A DNA stretch of 64,000 nt. It comes from Poriferisulfidus sp963668445 (GTDB taxonomy: Bacteria; Pseudomonadota; Gammaproteobacteria; Poriferisulfidales; Poriferisulfidaceae). Each line of letters begins with the position of its first letter. Positions within the stretch are counted from its first letter, which is position 1. Positions 55,879 to 64,000 of this stretch are shown here, piece by piece. The stretch covers positions 1,178,001 through 1,242,000 of the forward strand of contig OY764335.1 of assembly GCA_963668445.1 (NCBI GenBank), in the 5' to 3' direction. A program made the position numbers and the translations under genes. The notes beneath the pieces are model-generated. The model was not told where the DNA came from. It was given only the letters and a program-made list of their open reading frames with translations, and ran no database searches.

Positions 55879-56003
55879 ATCCCCCGAAGACTCGACCCCG
55901 CAAACCACGGAGTCCGGCAAGGCAGGGCATCCGACACGGCTGGAAAGGGCCCCGGCGATCATCATTCCGTCTGCGCCGCGCCGACCGTCCTGTCGCATGC
56001 CAT

Positions 56004-56918
56004 CTAGGCGAAACTGGCCTGGGCGAAAGAGACGGGTATGTCGTCGCCCTCAGCGAAACTGACCAGATCCCAAGCGGATTCGGTCGCCAAGAACTTGCGC
56101 AGCAACTGGATGTTGAGTTCGTGGCCCGAGCAGTAGCCTTCGAATGCTCCAATCAGGCTGTTGCCGAGAAGATACAAATCGCCGATTGCGTCCAACGCCT
56201 TGTGCTTGACGAATTCGTCCGGATAGCGCAGGCCGCTATCGTTGAGCACTCGGTTGTCGTCCAGCACGATGGCATTGTCCAGACTGCCGCCCAGCGCCAG
56301 ATTGCGCTCGCGCAGCTGCTCCACCTCATGCCGGAAACCGAATGTTCGCGCCCGCGAAACCTCCTTGATGTACGAGGTGCTGGACAGATCCAGCACGGTC
56401 TTCTGCCGGGTCGCCCGAATAACGGGATGGTCGAAATCGATCGTGAAGGCCACCTTGAAGCCGTCGTACGGTTCGAACCGCACCCAGCGGGAATCATCCT
56501 CGGCCCGCACCTCCACCGGCTCAAGAATGCGGATGTAGCGCTTCGGCGCATCCTGCTTGACCAGCCCGGCCGAATGGATCAGGAAGACGAACGGGCTCGC
56601 GCTGCCATCCATGATCGGCACTTCGCAGGCATCCAGATCGACATAAAGATTGTCCACGCCCAGCGCCGCAACGGCCGACAGCAGATGCTCCACAGTCGAC
56701 ACATGCACATCGCCATTCGAAAGCGTGGTCGACAGACGGGTCGCCGAAACATGGTCGGGATGGACATTGATCTGCACCGCCGGATCGTAATCCGTGCGCC
56801 GGATGACCACGCCGGTATCGGCGGGCGCCGGACTCATCCGCATGAAAATCTTCTCGCCGGTGTGCAAGCCAATGCCTTCGGCACAGATGCTCTGCCTAAG
56901 CGTATGCTGCTGAATCAT
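56004..56918 (-). CDS. lpxC: UDP-3-O-acyl-GlcNAc deacetylase
   Basis: 304 residues from the ATG at 56918, the family length. The frame is open to 56993 but the MIQQHTLRQS start fits LpxC. Zinc ligands: His78 (VEHLLSA) and the HKALDAIGD motif (about His237, Asp241). The first committed step of lipid A synthesis. In gammaproteobacteria its level is controlled by FtsH with LapB; lapAB are in this window at 31743-33231. It is the last gene of the division cluster. Confidence 0.97.
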   Translation of the reverse strand: MIQQHTLRQSICAEGIGLHTGEKIFMRMSPAPADTGVVIRRTDYDPAVQINVHPDHVSATRLSTTLSNGDVHVSTVEHLLSAVAALGVDNLYVDLDACEVPIMDGSASPFVFLIHSAGLVKQDAPKRYIRILEPVEVRAEDDSRWVRFEPYDGFKVAFTIDFDHPVIRATRQKTVLDLSSTSYIKEVSRARTFGFRHEVEQLRERNLALGGSLDNAIVLDDNRVLNDSGLRYPDEFVKHKALDAIGDLYLLGNSLIGAFEGYCSGHELNIQLLRKFLATESAWDLVSFAEGDDIPVSFAQASFA

Positions 56919-57048
56919 CTTCGGTCGGTCGGCTTGGAGCAAAGCGCGAGCCGGAGCGCGCAGCCCCGGCAAGCGGTGCCCATTATACCTCAAAAACCAC
57001 GCAAAACCGCAGGCTTGCGGCGTTCGGAGAAAGGACGCATCGCCACCC

Positions 57049-58299
57049 TCAATCGTGCTGGTGGCGGAGATAGGCGGGAATGTCGAACGCGCCGCGTTCC
57101 TCGCCGTTGCTCCAGTCCGGATTCTTCAGGCTGCGTGCCAGATTCCCCTCCGTCACGACCTGCGCCGCCTGCTGCTCCTGCTCCTGCGGCTTTTGCTCCT
57201 GCAGCTTCTGCCGCTCCTGCACGTGATCGCGCACTCTGGCCGGATTGACCAGTTCCGGACGCGGCGGCTCCGCCGCCTCGTCCGCCGCAAAGCCGGCAGC
57301 CACGATGGTGACTTGCAAGCTGTCGCCCGCCCGCCCGTCGACTGCCGTGCCCATCACCACGGTCGCATCGTCGGCCTGCAGCGGCCCCAAGACCTCGGCA
57401 ATCGTCGTGAACTCGCCCATCGTCATGCTGCCGTCGCTGGTGACGCAGACCAGCATGCCGCGCGCATCAATGATCTCGATGTCGTCCAGCAAGCGGCTGC
57501 TGATGGCCTGCTGGGTGGCTTCCTGAGCCCGATTCTCGCCCGAAGCGCTGCCGCAACCCATCATTGCAAGCCCCTGCTGGCCCATCACCGTCTTCACGTC
57601 TGCGAAATCGACATTGATGCGGCCGGGACGCGTGATCAGGTCCGAGATGCCGCGCACTGCACTGTGCAGCACCGCATCCGCTTGGCAGAACGCCTCTTCC
57701 ACCTCGATGTCCGGACCCAGTTCGCTCAGGAGCCGATCGTTCGGAATCGTGATCAGCGAATCGACATGTTCGCGCAAGGCTTCGATGCCCTGCTCGGCCA
57801 CCCGCTTGCGGCGGGGCCCCTCGAAACTGAAGGGCGTCGTGACGACGGCCACAGTCAGCATCCCGGCCTCCTTGGCCATTTCCGCGATGACGGGCGCCGC
57901 GCCAGTGCCGGTGCCGCCGCCCATGCCGGCCGTAATGAAGAGCATGTCGGTATCCGCCACGATGCCGGACAGCGCCTCGCGGCTCTCCATCGCGGCCTGC
58001 CGCCCGGTTTCCGGATTGGCTCCGGCTCCCAACCCCTGCGTGATCTCGCGGCCGATCTGTACCTGCCGCTCCACCTTCATGCCGCGCAGTGCCTGCGCGT
58101 CGGTGTTGACACAGATCAGTTCCACATGCTCAATGGAATCTTCCGCCATGCGCTGCGCCGCGTTGCCGCCGCCGCCGCCGATGCCGACCACCTTGATGCG
58201 CGCCGGCGGCGCCTCCGCCTTCACGAGGCCGAAGACGGTTTCCGATTCATCCGGCAGTTTCGACTGGGCCTGAACGCCCGTTCTGTTGATTAAGGTCAT
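57049..58299 (-). CDS. ftsZ: Cell division protein FtsZ
   Basis: 416 residues from the ATG at 58299, which has AGGAGAGG 3 bases upstream. The tubulin signature GGGTGTG is at 127-133, the T7 loop NVDFADVKTVM is present, and the conserved C-terminal peptide FDIPAYLRHQ is complete. FtsZ forms the Z-ring. The linker (about 350-385) is rich in Gln and Glu (QERQKLQEQKPQEQ). It lies 28 bases after ftsA. Confidence 0.97.
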   Translation of the reverse strand: MTLINRTGVQAQSKLPDESETVFGLVKAEAPPARIKVVGIGGGGGNAAQRMAEDSIEHVELICVNTDAQALRGMKVERQVQIGREITQGLGAGANPETGRQAAMESREALSGIVADTDMLFITAGMGGGTGTGAAPVIAEMAKEAGMLTVAVVTTPFSFEGPRRKRVAEQGIEALREHVDSLITIPNDRLLSELGPDIEVEEAFCQADAVLHSAVRGISDLITRPGRINVDFADVKTVMGQQGLAMMGCGSASGENRAQEATQQAISSRLLDDIEIIDARGMLVCVTSDGSMTMGEFTTIAEVLGPLQADDATVVMGTAVDGRAGDSLQVTIVAAGFAADEAAEPPRPELVNPARVRDHVQERQKLQEQKPQEQEQQAAQVVTEGNLARSLKNPDWSNGEERGAFDIPAYLRHQHD

Positions 58300-58327
58300 G
58301 ATCCTCTCCTTCAATTGATTGGCAAAG

Positions 58328-59623
58328 TTAAATCCATTCGTGGATGCGTTGCAGCCACGAGTTACGCGGCACGCCCAACTGGCTTCGCACCTGCCGCAAA
58401 GGTTCTTGATAGGCCAACAGGCCGACGCCGGTGGCGTACAGCGGCTGTTTGAAACGGTCGTCGCGAAACCGCATGTCCTGCGGCTGGCCCACGCGCACCG
58501 GGCGATTGAAGACCTCCTCGGCAAGCAGATCCAGATTGCGAACCATGGCGCCGCCGCCCGTCAGTACGAATCCGGCGCCTTCGATCTTGTCGTAATAGCC
58601 GGAACGCCGCAATTCGTCGTTGATCAGCGCGAACAGTTCGGCGTAGCGCGGGCGGATGATGTCCACCAACACCGAGCTGCGCAATTGTGCGGCCGGGCGG
58701 CCGCCGAGGCAGGCGACTTCCAGAATCTGGTCGTCCTGGTCCGGATCGTGGATCGCTTGGCCGTGTTCGATTTTAAGTTGCTCCGCATCGTCCACCCGGG
58801 TGCTCAACGCGATCGCGATGTCGCGATTGACGTGGTCGCCGGCGATGGGAATCGTGGCCGTGTGCTGGATGGCATCGGAGTAGAACACCGCAAGGTCCGA
58901 AGTGCCGCCTCCGATGTCGACCATGCAGACGCCCAGTTCGCGCTCGTCCGGGCTCAGCACCGCCTCGCTGGACGCCAGCTGTTCCAGCACCACGTGATCG
59001 ACCTCGAGGCCGCAGCGGCGTACGCATTTGAGCAGATTGTGCAAGGCGCCAGTGCCGGCGGTGACCATATGCACCTTGGCATCCAGCCGCACGCCGGACA
59101 TGCCGAGCGGAGTGCGGATGCCGTATTGGTCGTCGATGGAATACTCCTGCGGCAATACATGCAGGATGCGCTTGTCGTCCGTCAGTTTGACGGCGCTGGC
59201 CGCTTCCAAGACGCGTTCCATCGCGGCCGGCGTGATTTCGCCTTCGCGCACCGGAATGGCGCCGTGGGAATTGGTGCTGCAGACATGGCTGCCGGCAATG
59301 CCCACCTTCACGTTGCGAATGACGCATTCGGCCATCGCCTCCGCCTCATCGACGGCCCGCCGGATCGAATCCACCGTCTCTTCGATATTGACGACGGCAC
59401 CGGCCTTAAGCCCCCGCGACCGGGCGCTGCCGAAGCCTTCGATTTGCAGTTCGCCGCCGCCGTCGTACGCGGCAACCACCACCACGATTTTGGATGTGCC
59501 GACATCCAAAGCCACCACCTGCTCCGGATTTGAGCGGCGGCGGCCCAGTGCCGACATGGCGCGCGAGAACAGTCCGGACGTTTCGGCATTGAGCGGCAGA
59601 GCGGCAGAATTTTGATGAAGCAT
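58328..59623 (-). CDS. ftsA: Cell division protein FtsA
   Basis: 431 residues from the ATG at 59623, with AGGAGGAG 3 bases upstream. An actin-fold ATPase (ALDVGTSKIVVVVA, MVDIGGGTSDLAVF, GAGFVLTGGGAMVRN). The C-terminal amphipathic membrane anchor (PRNSWLQRIHEWI) is intact. FtsA tethers FtsZ to the membrane. It follows ftsQ and precedes ftsZ. Confidence 0.96.
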   Translation of the reverse strand: MLHQNSAALPLNAETSGLFSRAMSALGRRRSNPEQVVALDVGTSKIVVVVAAYDGGGELQIEGFGSARSRGLKAGAVVNIEETVDSIRRAVDEAEAMAECVIRNVKVGIAGSHVCSTNSHGAIPVREGEITPAAMERVLEAASAVKLTDDKRILHVLPQEYSIDDQYGIRTPLGMSGVRLDAKVHMVTAGTGALHNLLKCVRRCGLEVDHVVLEQLASSEAVLSPDERELGVCMVDIGGGTSDLAVFYSDAIQHTATIPIAGDHVNRDIAIALSTRVDDAEQLKIEHGQAIHDPDQDDQILEVACLGGRPAAQLRSSVLVDIIRPRYAELFALINDELRRSGYYDKIEGAGFVLTGGGAMVRNLDLLAEEVFNRPVRVGQPQDMRFRDDRFKQPLYATGVGLLAYQEPLRQVRSQLGVPRNSWLQRIHEWI

Positions 59624-59639
59624 GGACTCCTCCTGAAAG

Positions 59640-60344
59640 TTATGATTCGGTAGCACGGCGAACGGCGAAGCCATTGGGATAGCGCAGGTCGATGACGGCC
59701 GCCCGAGTCGACGCGGCGCGCATGTAAGCTTCGCGATAGCGCAGCCAGCGCGCCAAGCGCGCCAATGGCTGCGTGCGTCCCAGCACCAAGCGTAGCGGCG
59801 GCTGCAGCGTCACGGCCAACGTACGGTCGTGGCTCTCTTCCAGCTGCGCCACGCGCAGGCCGTGCGGTTCCAGAAGCGCTTGCAGCTGCCGCAGCAACGC
59901 CGCCAACTTCGGCTCGCGCCCGGCCTCGCCAACAATCCGCACAAGGCCCAGATCCGGATCCGGATCCGGCATGAAACGCACGCCTTGCACATTCAGCAGG
60001 CCGCCTCCCGTCCAGCGTGCCATGGGCATTTGTTCGACAATCGCCACATGCAAGCTGTGCGGCCAGATGCGCCGCACCCGGGCCTGCGCCACCCAAGGGT
60101 GCTGTTCCAAGCGCTGTTCCAGAGCCTCAAGGTCTTGCGTCAGGAAATTGCCGCGCAATTCCGCCGCAATGGCGCGTTCAAGTTCCGCCTGCGGCACATG
60201 TTCGAATGCGCCATGCATTCGCACCTGCCGAATCGGCAAGTTTTCCGGTTCCGCCAACCAGTGCACGCCTGCCGCCAGTACCGCGCCAAGCGCCAAAAGC
60301 CCGCCGAGACGGCACACGGAACCCACTCCGGAAAGCCTATTCAC
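59640..60344 (-). CDS. ftsQ: Cell division protein FtsQ
   Basis: 234 residues. One N-terminal membrane helix (about 8-28), a POTRA domain (LPIRQVRMHGAFEHV, about 35-105) and the beta domain ending in AVIDLRYPNGFAV. FtsQ links FtsL/FtsB to the divisome. It overlaps ddlB by 8 bases and precedes ftsA by 16. Confidence 0.94.
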   Translation of the reverse strand: MNRLSGVGSVCRLGGLLALGAVLAAGVHWLAEPENLPIRQVRMHGAFEHVPQAELERAIAAELRGNFLTQDLEALEQRLEQHPWVAQARVRRIWPHSLHVAIVEQMPMARWTGGGLLNVQGVRFMPDPDPDLGLVRIVGEAGREPKLAALLRQLQALLEPHGLRVAQLEESHDRTLAVTLQPPLRLVLGRTQPLARLARWLRYREAYMRAASTRAAVIDLRYPNGFAVRRATES

Positions 60345-61272
60345 GGACAGCCTCCTCCGTCAGTTCCGGCACGACGGATGTCTCCAGCATGCGCGAAATC
60401 AAATCCGCATAGTCGAGCCCGACCGCATGGGCAGCCATGGGCAGCAGACTGTGATGAGTGAGTCCCGGCGCCGTATTCACTTCCAGCAACCATGGGCGAT
60501 CCCATTCATCCACAATCATATCCACGCGCCCGTAGCCTCGCGCCCCGGTGCATTCGAACGCTTGCAGCGCCAACTTCCGAATCTCGTTTTCCATGGCCTC
60601 CGGCAAGCCGCACGGGATGTCGTAGCCCGTCTCCTCGGATTCGTACTTGGCCTGATAATCGAAGAATTCGTTGCTGGGGCGCAGTCGGATCATCGGCAAT
60701 GCCTCCGCGTGCAAAATGCCTGCCGTATATTCGGTGCCTTGCACCAGACGCTCGAGCATGACAGCGGCTCCATGCCGCAAGCCTTCTTCCACCGCCGCCC
60801 GAACCTCCCCAAACTGGCGTACGAGGACGACGCCGATGCTGGAACCTTGGCTGACCGGCTTGGCGACCAGCGGCAGCCCAAGCTCCTCGACTTGCGCGTC
60901 GAGGCGGTCCAAGTCCGCACGCATGGCCTGCGGGGTCGGCAGTCCATGCTCGCCCCAGCGCCGCTTCGTCGCCAGTTTGTCCATGCACAGACGCGACGCC
61001 TCCGCGCCGCTACCGGAATACGGCAAGCCGAACTCGTCCAGCACCTGCTGGATTTCCCCATCCTCCCCGCCGGTGCCATGCAAGGCCATGAAGCAACGTG
61101 CAAAGCCTTGTTCGCCAAGATCCGGCAGCATGTCGCGCTGCACATCCACCGCCGTCGCCTGCACGCCGCGCGCCCGCAGCGCAGCGCAGGCGCACTGCCC
61201 GGAAACGAGCGAGACCGGGCGCTCCTCGGACCAGCCTCCCATCAGCACTGCCACATGCCCGTAGTCGCTCAT
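60337..61272 (-). CDS. ddlB: D-alanine-D-alanine ligase
   Basis: 311 residues from the ATG at 61272, overlapping the murB stop (ATGA). ATP-grasp enzyme: GGWSEERPVSLVSG (substrate), KPVSQGSSIGV, EVNTAPGLTHHSL near the C-terminus. It makes the D-Ala-D-Ala of peptidoglycan. Its position between murB and ftsQ is conserved. Confidence 0.96.
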   Translation of the reverse strand: MSDYGHVAVLMGGWSEERPVSLVSGQCACAALRARGVQATAVDVQRDMLPDLGEQGFARCFMALHGTGGEDGEIQQVLDEFGLPYSGSGAEASRLCMDKLATKRRWGEHGLPTPQAMRADLDRLDAQVEELGLPLVAKPVSQGSSIGVVLVRQFGEVRAAVEEGLRHGAAVMLERLVQGTEYTAGILHAEALPMIRLRPSNEFFDYQAKYESEETGYDIPCGLPEAMENEIRKLALQAFECTGARGYGRVDMIVDEWDRPWLLEVNTAPGLTHHSLLPMAAHAVGLDYADLISRMLETSVVPELTEEAVRE

Positions 61273-62150
61273 GCGGCCTCCCCCATGATGCACACCTCCA
61301 GTTCCAGCCGCACGCCGCTACGGGCTTCGACAGCTTCGCGCACATGCTCGATCAGCCGTTCGATATCGGCCGCACTGGCGGTTCCGTCGTTGACGATGAA
61401 GTTGGCATGGGTGCGACTGACTTCAGCCCCGCCGATGCGATAGCCCTTCAGGCCTGCCGCCTCGATCAACTGCGCCGCATGTCGGCCCGGCGGATTGCGG
61501 AATACCGAGCCGCCGCTCGGCGAGGCGACCGGCTGCGTCTCCCGGCGCCGGTCCATCAGCGCCCGCAATCGGCCGGCCGGCGCCTGCCGGTCCGTATCGT
61601 ATGCCAGCGTGAACGCGCCACACACGACGCCGTGCCCGGTCGGCAGTTCCGCAAACCGGTAGCCGAACGCGATGCTGCCGGCCTTGAACGTATGACGGAT
61701 GCCCTGTCTGTCCATGGTTTCGATGAAATCCACAAACTCCCAGATTTCAGAGCCGGCGGCCCCGGCATTCATCGCCAAGGCGCCTCCTACGGTGCCGGGA
61801 ATGCCTGCCAAAAACTCGAATCCGCGCAAACCGGCCGCCGTGGTCAATGCCGCCAGCCGCGCACAAGGCGCACCGCCTTGAGCACGCACGCACGGCGGAT
61901 CCATCCGGATGTCGGACAGCGAATCGCGCAATTGGATGACGACGCCGCGCATGCCGCCGTCGCGCACCAGCACATTGCTGCCCCGGCCAAGCCATGTCAC
62001 CGGCACATCCGCCTCCAGCCCGGCCAAATAGGCGCTCAGCCCCGTCAGGCTGTCCGGCGCGTACACCGTATCGGCCGCGCCGCCGCAGTGCCACGTCGTA
62101 TGCTCGCCCATCGGCACCTGCCGCCGCTCTCCTGCCACGCCCGCTTCCAT
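61269..62150 (-). CDS. murB: UDP-N-acetylenolpyruvoylglucosamine reductase
   Basis: 293 residues from the ATG at 62150, two bases after the murC stop; a GTG at 62171 would overlap murC. FAD-binding type: NTWH-like HTTWHCGGAADTVY, LGRGSNVLVRDGG, and the active-site Ser in SGGSVFRNPPG. The C-terminal Glu region (LELEVCIMGEAA) is present. Reduces the enolpyruvyl group to lactyl in MurNAc synthesis. Confidence 0.95.
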   Translation of the reverse strand: MEAGVAGERRQVPMGEHTTWHCGGAADTVYAPDSLTGLSAYLAGLEADVPVTWLGRGSNVLVRDGGMRGVVIQLRDSLSDIRMDPPCVRAQGGAPCARLAALTTAAGLRGFEFLAGIPGTVGGALAMNAGAAGSEIWEFVDFIETMDRQGIRHTFKAGSIAFGYRFAELPTGHGVVCGAFTLAYDTDRQAPAGRLRALMDRRRETQPVASPSGGSVFRNPPGRHAAQLIEAAGLKGYRIGGAEVSRTHANFIVNDGTASAADIERLIEHVREAVEARSGVRLELEVCIMGEAA

Positions 62151-62152
62151 CG

Positions 62153-63577
62153 TCAACACGCCTCCGCCCACGCCAACTGCTCTGGCAAGCGCGCCGCCCA
62201 GCGTTCGATGCTGCCAGCCCCCATCGTCAGCAACACATCGCCGGGGCGCAGCAATTCGCGCAATGCCGCAATCAACTGCTCGCCATCGGCTGCTCGAGCC
62301 GGATGGATGCCCTCGCGTTCCAAGGCCCGAGCCAAGGTATCGCTGTCCGCACCGGCGATCGGTGCTTCGCCGGCCGGATACACGTCCAGCAACAGCAACG
62401 CCTCGGCCTGCCCCAGCGTCCGCACGAACGCCTCGAACAAGTCGCGGGTGCGGGAATAGCGATGCGGCTGGAATGCCAGCACCGTTCGTCGCTGCGGGTA
62501 CGTCTGCCGCACCGTAGCAAGGGTCGCCTCAATTTCCGTCGGATGATGCCCGTAGTCGTCCACCCACAGGATGTCGTCCGAATGCGGCAAAATGCCATGC
62601 ACCTCGAAGCGGCGGGCAATGCCGCTGAAATTCTCCAAACTGGCCGCAGCCGTCTCCAGAGATACGCCCAAATCGCGCGCCACCGCCACAGCCGCCAGCG
62701 CATTGCGCACATTGTGCGCCCCCGGCATGGGCAAATGCACCTGATGCCGGGCATCCGATTCGGCAGCCTGCAGCGTGAACATGCTGCCGGCATCCGTGGC
62801 GACGATGCCGGTTGCGGTGATATCCGCAGAAGCCGAATCGAGCGCATATGTCGCGGTCTGCCGGCCCAAATCCTGCTGCAGCATCGCCAAGCGCGAATCA
62901 TCCGCGCACAGGACGGCCAGCCCGTAGAACGGCAAGTTCTGCAGAAAGTTGCGGTAGGCGTCGACGAGCCGGTCGAGCGAACCGTCATAGTTGGCCAGAT
63001 GGTCGTCGTCGATATTCGTGACGACGGCAATCAGTGGGCTGAGATGAAGGAACGAAGCATCGCTCTCGTCCGCTTCGCACACCAGATAATCGCCCTCGCC
63101 CAGCGTCGCATGCGAACCGCTGCGCCGCAGCCGCCCGCCGATAATGTAACTTGGGTCCAGCCCGGCCTCCGTAAGCAGGTGCGCAATCATGCTGGTAGTG
63201 GTGGTTTTGCCATGCGTGCCTGCCACCGCCACGCCGAAACTGAAGCGCATCAATTCGCCGAGCATGGCGGCCCGCGGCACGATCGGAATGCGTGCTTCGC
63301 GTGCGGCTTGCCACTCGGGATTTTCCGGCGGCACGGCGCTGGATGCCACGACGACATCCGCACCCCGCACGGCTGCGGCGCGATGCCCGATGGCGATCGA
63401 AGCGCCCAGCCCGCGCAGCCTTTGCGTCTGAGCGTTTTCGTGCAAGTCGCTGCCGGAGACGGCGTAGCCGAGGCTGCACAGCACTTCAGCAATCCCGCTC
63501 ATGCCAGCTCCGCCGATGCCGATGAAATGCACTTGGCGGATGTGCCGCATCGGCATATGGCGCCGCAAGGCGTTCAT
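62153..63577 (-). CDS. murC: UDP-N-acetylmuramate-L-alanine ligase
   Basis: 474 residues from the ATG at 63577, which overlaps the murG stop (ATGA). Mur ligase: HFIGIGGAGMSGIAEVL (N-terminal UDP site), GTHGKTTTT (ATP P-loop, 120-128), DDYGHHPTEI (metal/ATP region), FQPHRYSRTRDL. It adds L-alanine to UDP-MurNAc. The frame continues upstream inside murG but that part is not MurC. Confidence 0.97.
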   Translation of the reverse strand: MNALRRHMPMRHIRQVHFIGIGGAGMSGIAEVLCSLGYAVSGSDLHENAQTQRLRGLGASIAIGHRAAAVRGADVVVASSAVPPENPEWQAAREARIPIVPRAAMLGELMRFSFGVAVAGTHGKTTTTSMIAHLLTEAGLDPSYIIGGRLRRSGSHATLGEGDYLVCEADESDASFLHLSPLIAVVTNIDDDHLANYDGSLDRLVDAYRNFLQNLPFYGLAVLCADDSRLAMLQQDLGRQTATYALDSASADITATGIVATDAGSMFTLQAAESDARHQVHLPMPGAHNVRNALAAVAVARDLGVSLETAAASLENFSGIARRFEVHGILPHSDDILWVDDYGHHPTEIEATLATVRQTYPQRRTVLAFQPHRYSRTRDLFEAFVRTLGQAEALLLLDVYPAGEAPIAGADSDTLARALEREGIHPARAADGEQLIAALRELLRPGDVLLTMGAGSIERWAARLPEQLAWAEAC

Positions 63578-64000
63578 GGGCAGAACTCCAGCAAGCAGTC
63601 GGCGATGTCCTGCGCCGCATGCGGTCGCGCTTGCCGGCCGGCCGCTGCGGCCATAGCATCCAGTCCAGTCCGATCTTGGGCCAAAGCGGCCAGCCGCTGC
63701 GCCAGCCTCTCTCGCGTGAAGGTGGGCTGCGGCCAGATTTCGGCGGCCCCTTCCACTGCATACTGCCGCGCATTTTCCAATTGATGCCCGTCTGCCGCAT
63801 GCGGATACGGCACCAGCAGCGCCGGCCGCGCGACGGCAGCCAACTCCGCCAGCGTCATGGCACCAGCTCTGGCCAGCACCAGATCCGCCCATGCATAGGC
63901 TTCATCCATCGCCGTGATGAAAGCATCCGTACGCACCTCCGCCTGTGCCGGATAGCGTGCTGCAACCGATGCCGGGTCGGTGCCGGTCTGGTGCCAAACC
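63574..64000 (-). CDS. murG: MurG, 3' part (cut by window edge)
   Basis: About 141 residues of the C-terminal domain reach the window end; the start lies beyond 64000. WHQTGTDPASV and the donor-binding GAMTLAELAAVARPALLVPYPHAADGHQ region (split here: GAMTLAELAA, VPYPHAADGHQ, LENARQY) are typical of the undecaprenyl-PP-MurNAc-pentapeptide GlcNAc transferase. The stop overlaps the murC start. Confidence 0.94.
   Translation of the reverse strand, partial: VWHQTGTDPASVAARYPAQAEVRTDAFITAMDEAYAWADLVLARAGAMTLAELAAVARPALLVPYPHAADGHQLENARQYAVEGAAEIWPQPTFTRERLAQRLAALAQDRTGLDAMAAAAGRQARPHAAQDIADCLLEFCP

Overview
This window looks like chromosomal DNA of a GC-rich gammaproteobacterium. The main reason is gene order, judged from memory of the families rather than by a search. 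gyrA-serC-pheA-hisC-tyrA-aroA-cmk-rpsA-ihfB-lapA-lapB-pyrF matches the Pseudomonas-type arrangement. murG-murC-murB-ddlB-ftsQ-ftsA-ftsZ-lpxC followed by DUF721/M23 peptidase/secA/argJ/Nudix-ThiE is the gammaproteobacterial division and cell-wall cluster with its usual flank. Coding density is high, and many neighbouring genes overlap by four bases (ATGA/GTGA). Core products carry intact signature motifs. I saw no CRISPR array, rRNA or complete insertion sequence.

Layout. 1-1180: a glycosyltransferase cut by the window edge. 1257-2900: a hipBA toxin-antitoxin pair behind an AT-rich palindromic operator. 3040-4953: a PEP-carboxykinase-like protein whose P-loop lies at its very C-terminus. 5130-11364: dnaG and gltB. 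11545-14496: an exported plant-type leucine-rich-repeat protein with a C-terminal beta-barrel-like region, whose reading frame runs through an 18-base G tract. 14596-17551: a type IIG-like restriction-methyltransferase broken by one frameshift. 17758-20583: a DUF1097 membrane protein, an NCS2 permease with a GHKL-like tail, and a DUF4143 remnant. 20715: tRNA-Met. 20979-33928: gyrA plus the aromatic amino-acid, rpsA and lapAB block. 34032-37688: a cobalamin riboswitch, btuB, a SCO protein and psd. 37717-40297: a DUF6788 segment in frame with a histidine-rich TonB receptor. 40329-46113: efp, parE, parC and htpX. 46144-49725: recR, dnaX and an MFS transporter. 49770-64000: the secA/argJ flank and the division/cell-wall cluster, ending in a partial murG.

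How the genes work together. The block at 20979-33928 joins DNA topology and translation (gyrA, rpsA, ihfB) to the chorismate branch: AroA makes the chorismate precursor, PheA and TyrA take it to Phe and Tyr, and HisC and SerC are aminotransferases. LapA and LapB tune LpxC turnover, and lpxC lies at the other end of the window beside the peptidoglycan and division genes. BtuB is B12-controlled, and the second TonB receptor probably takes up a transition metal such as zinc.

The accessory stretch 1-20600 carries the most unusual material. The strongest leads are the G-tract LRR surface protein, which looks phase-variable, and the apparently permuted PEPCK-like protein.
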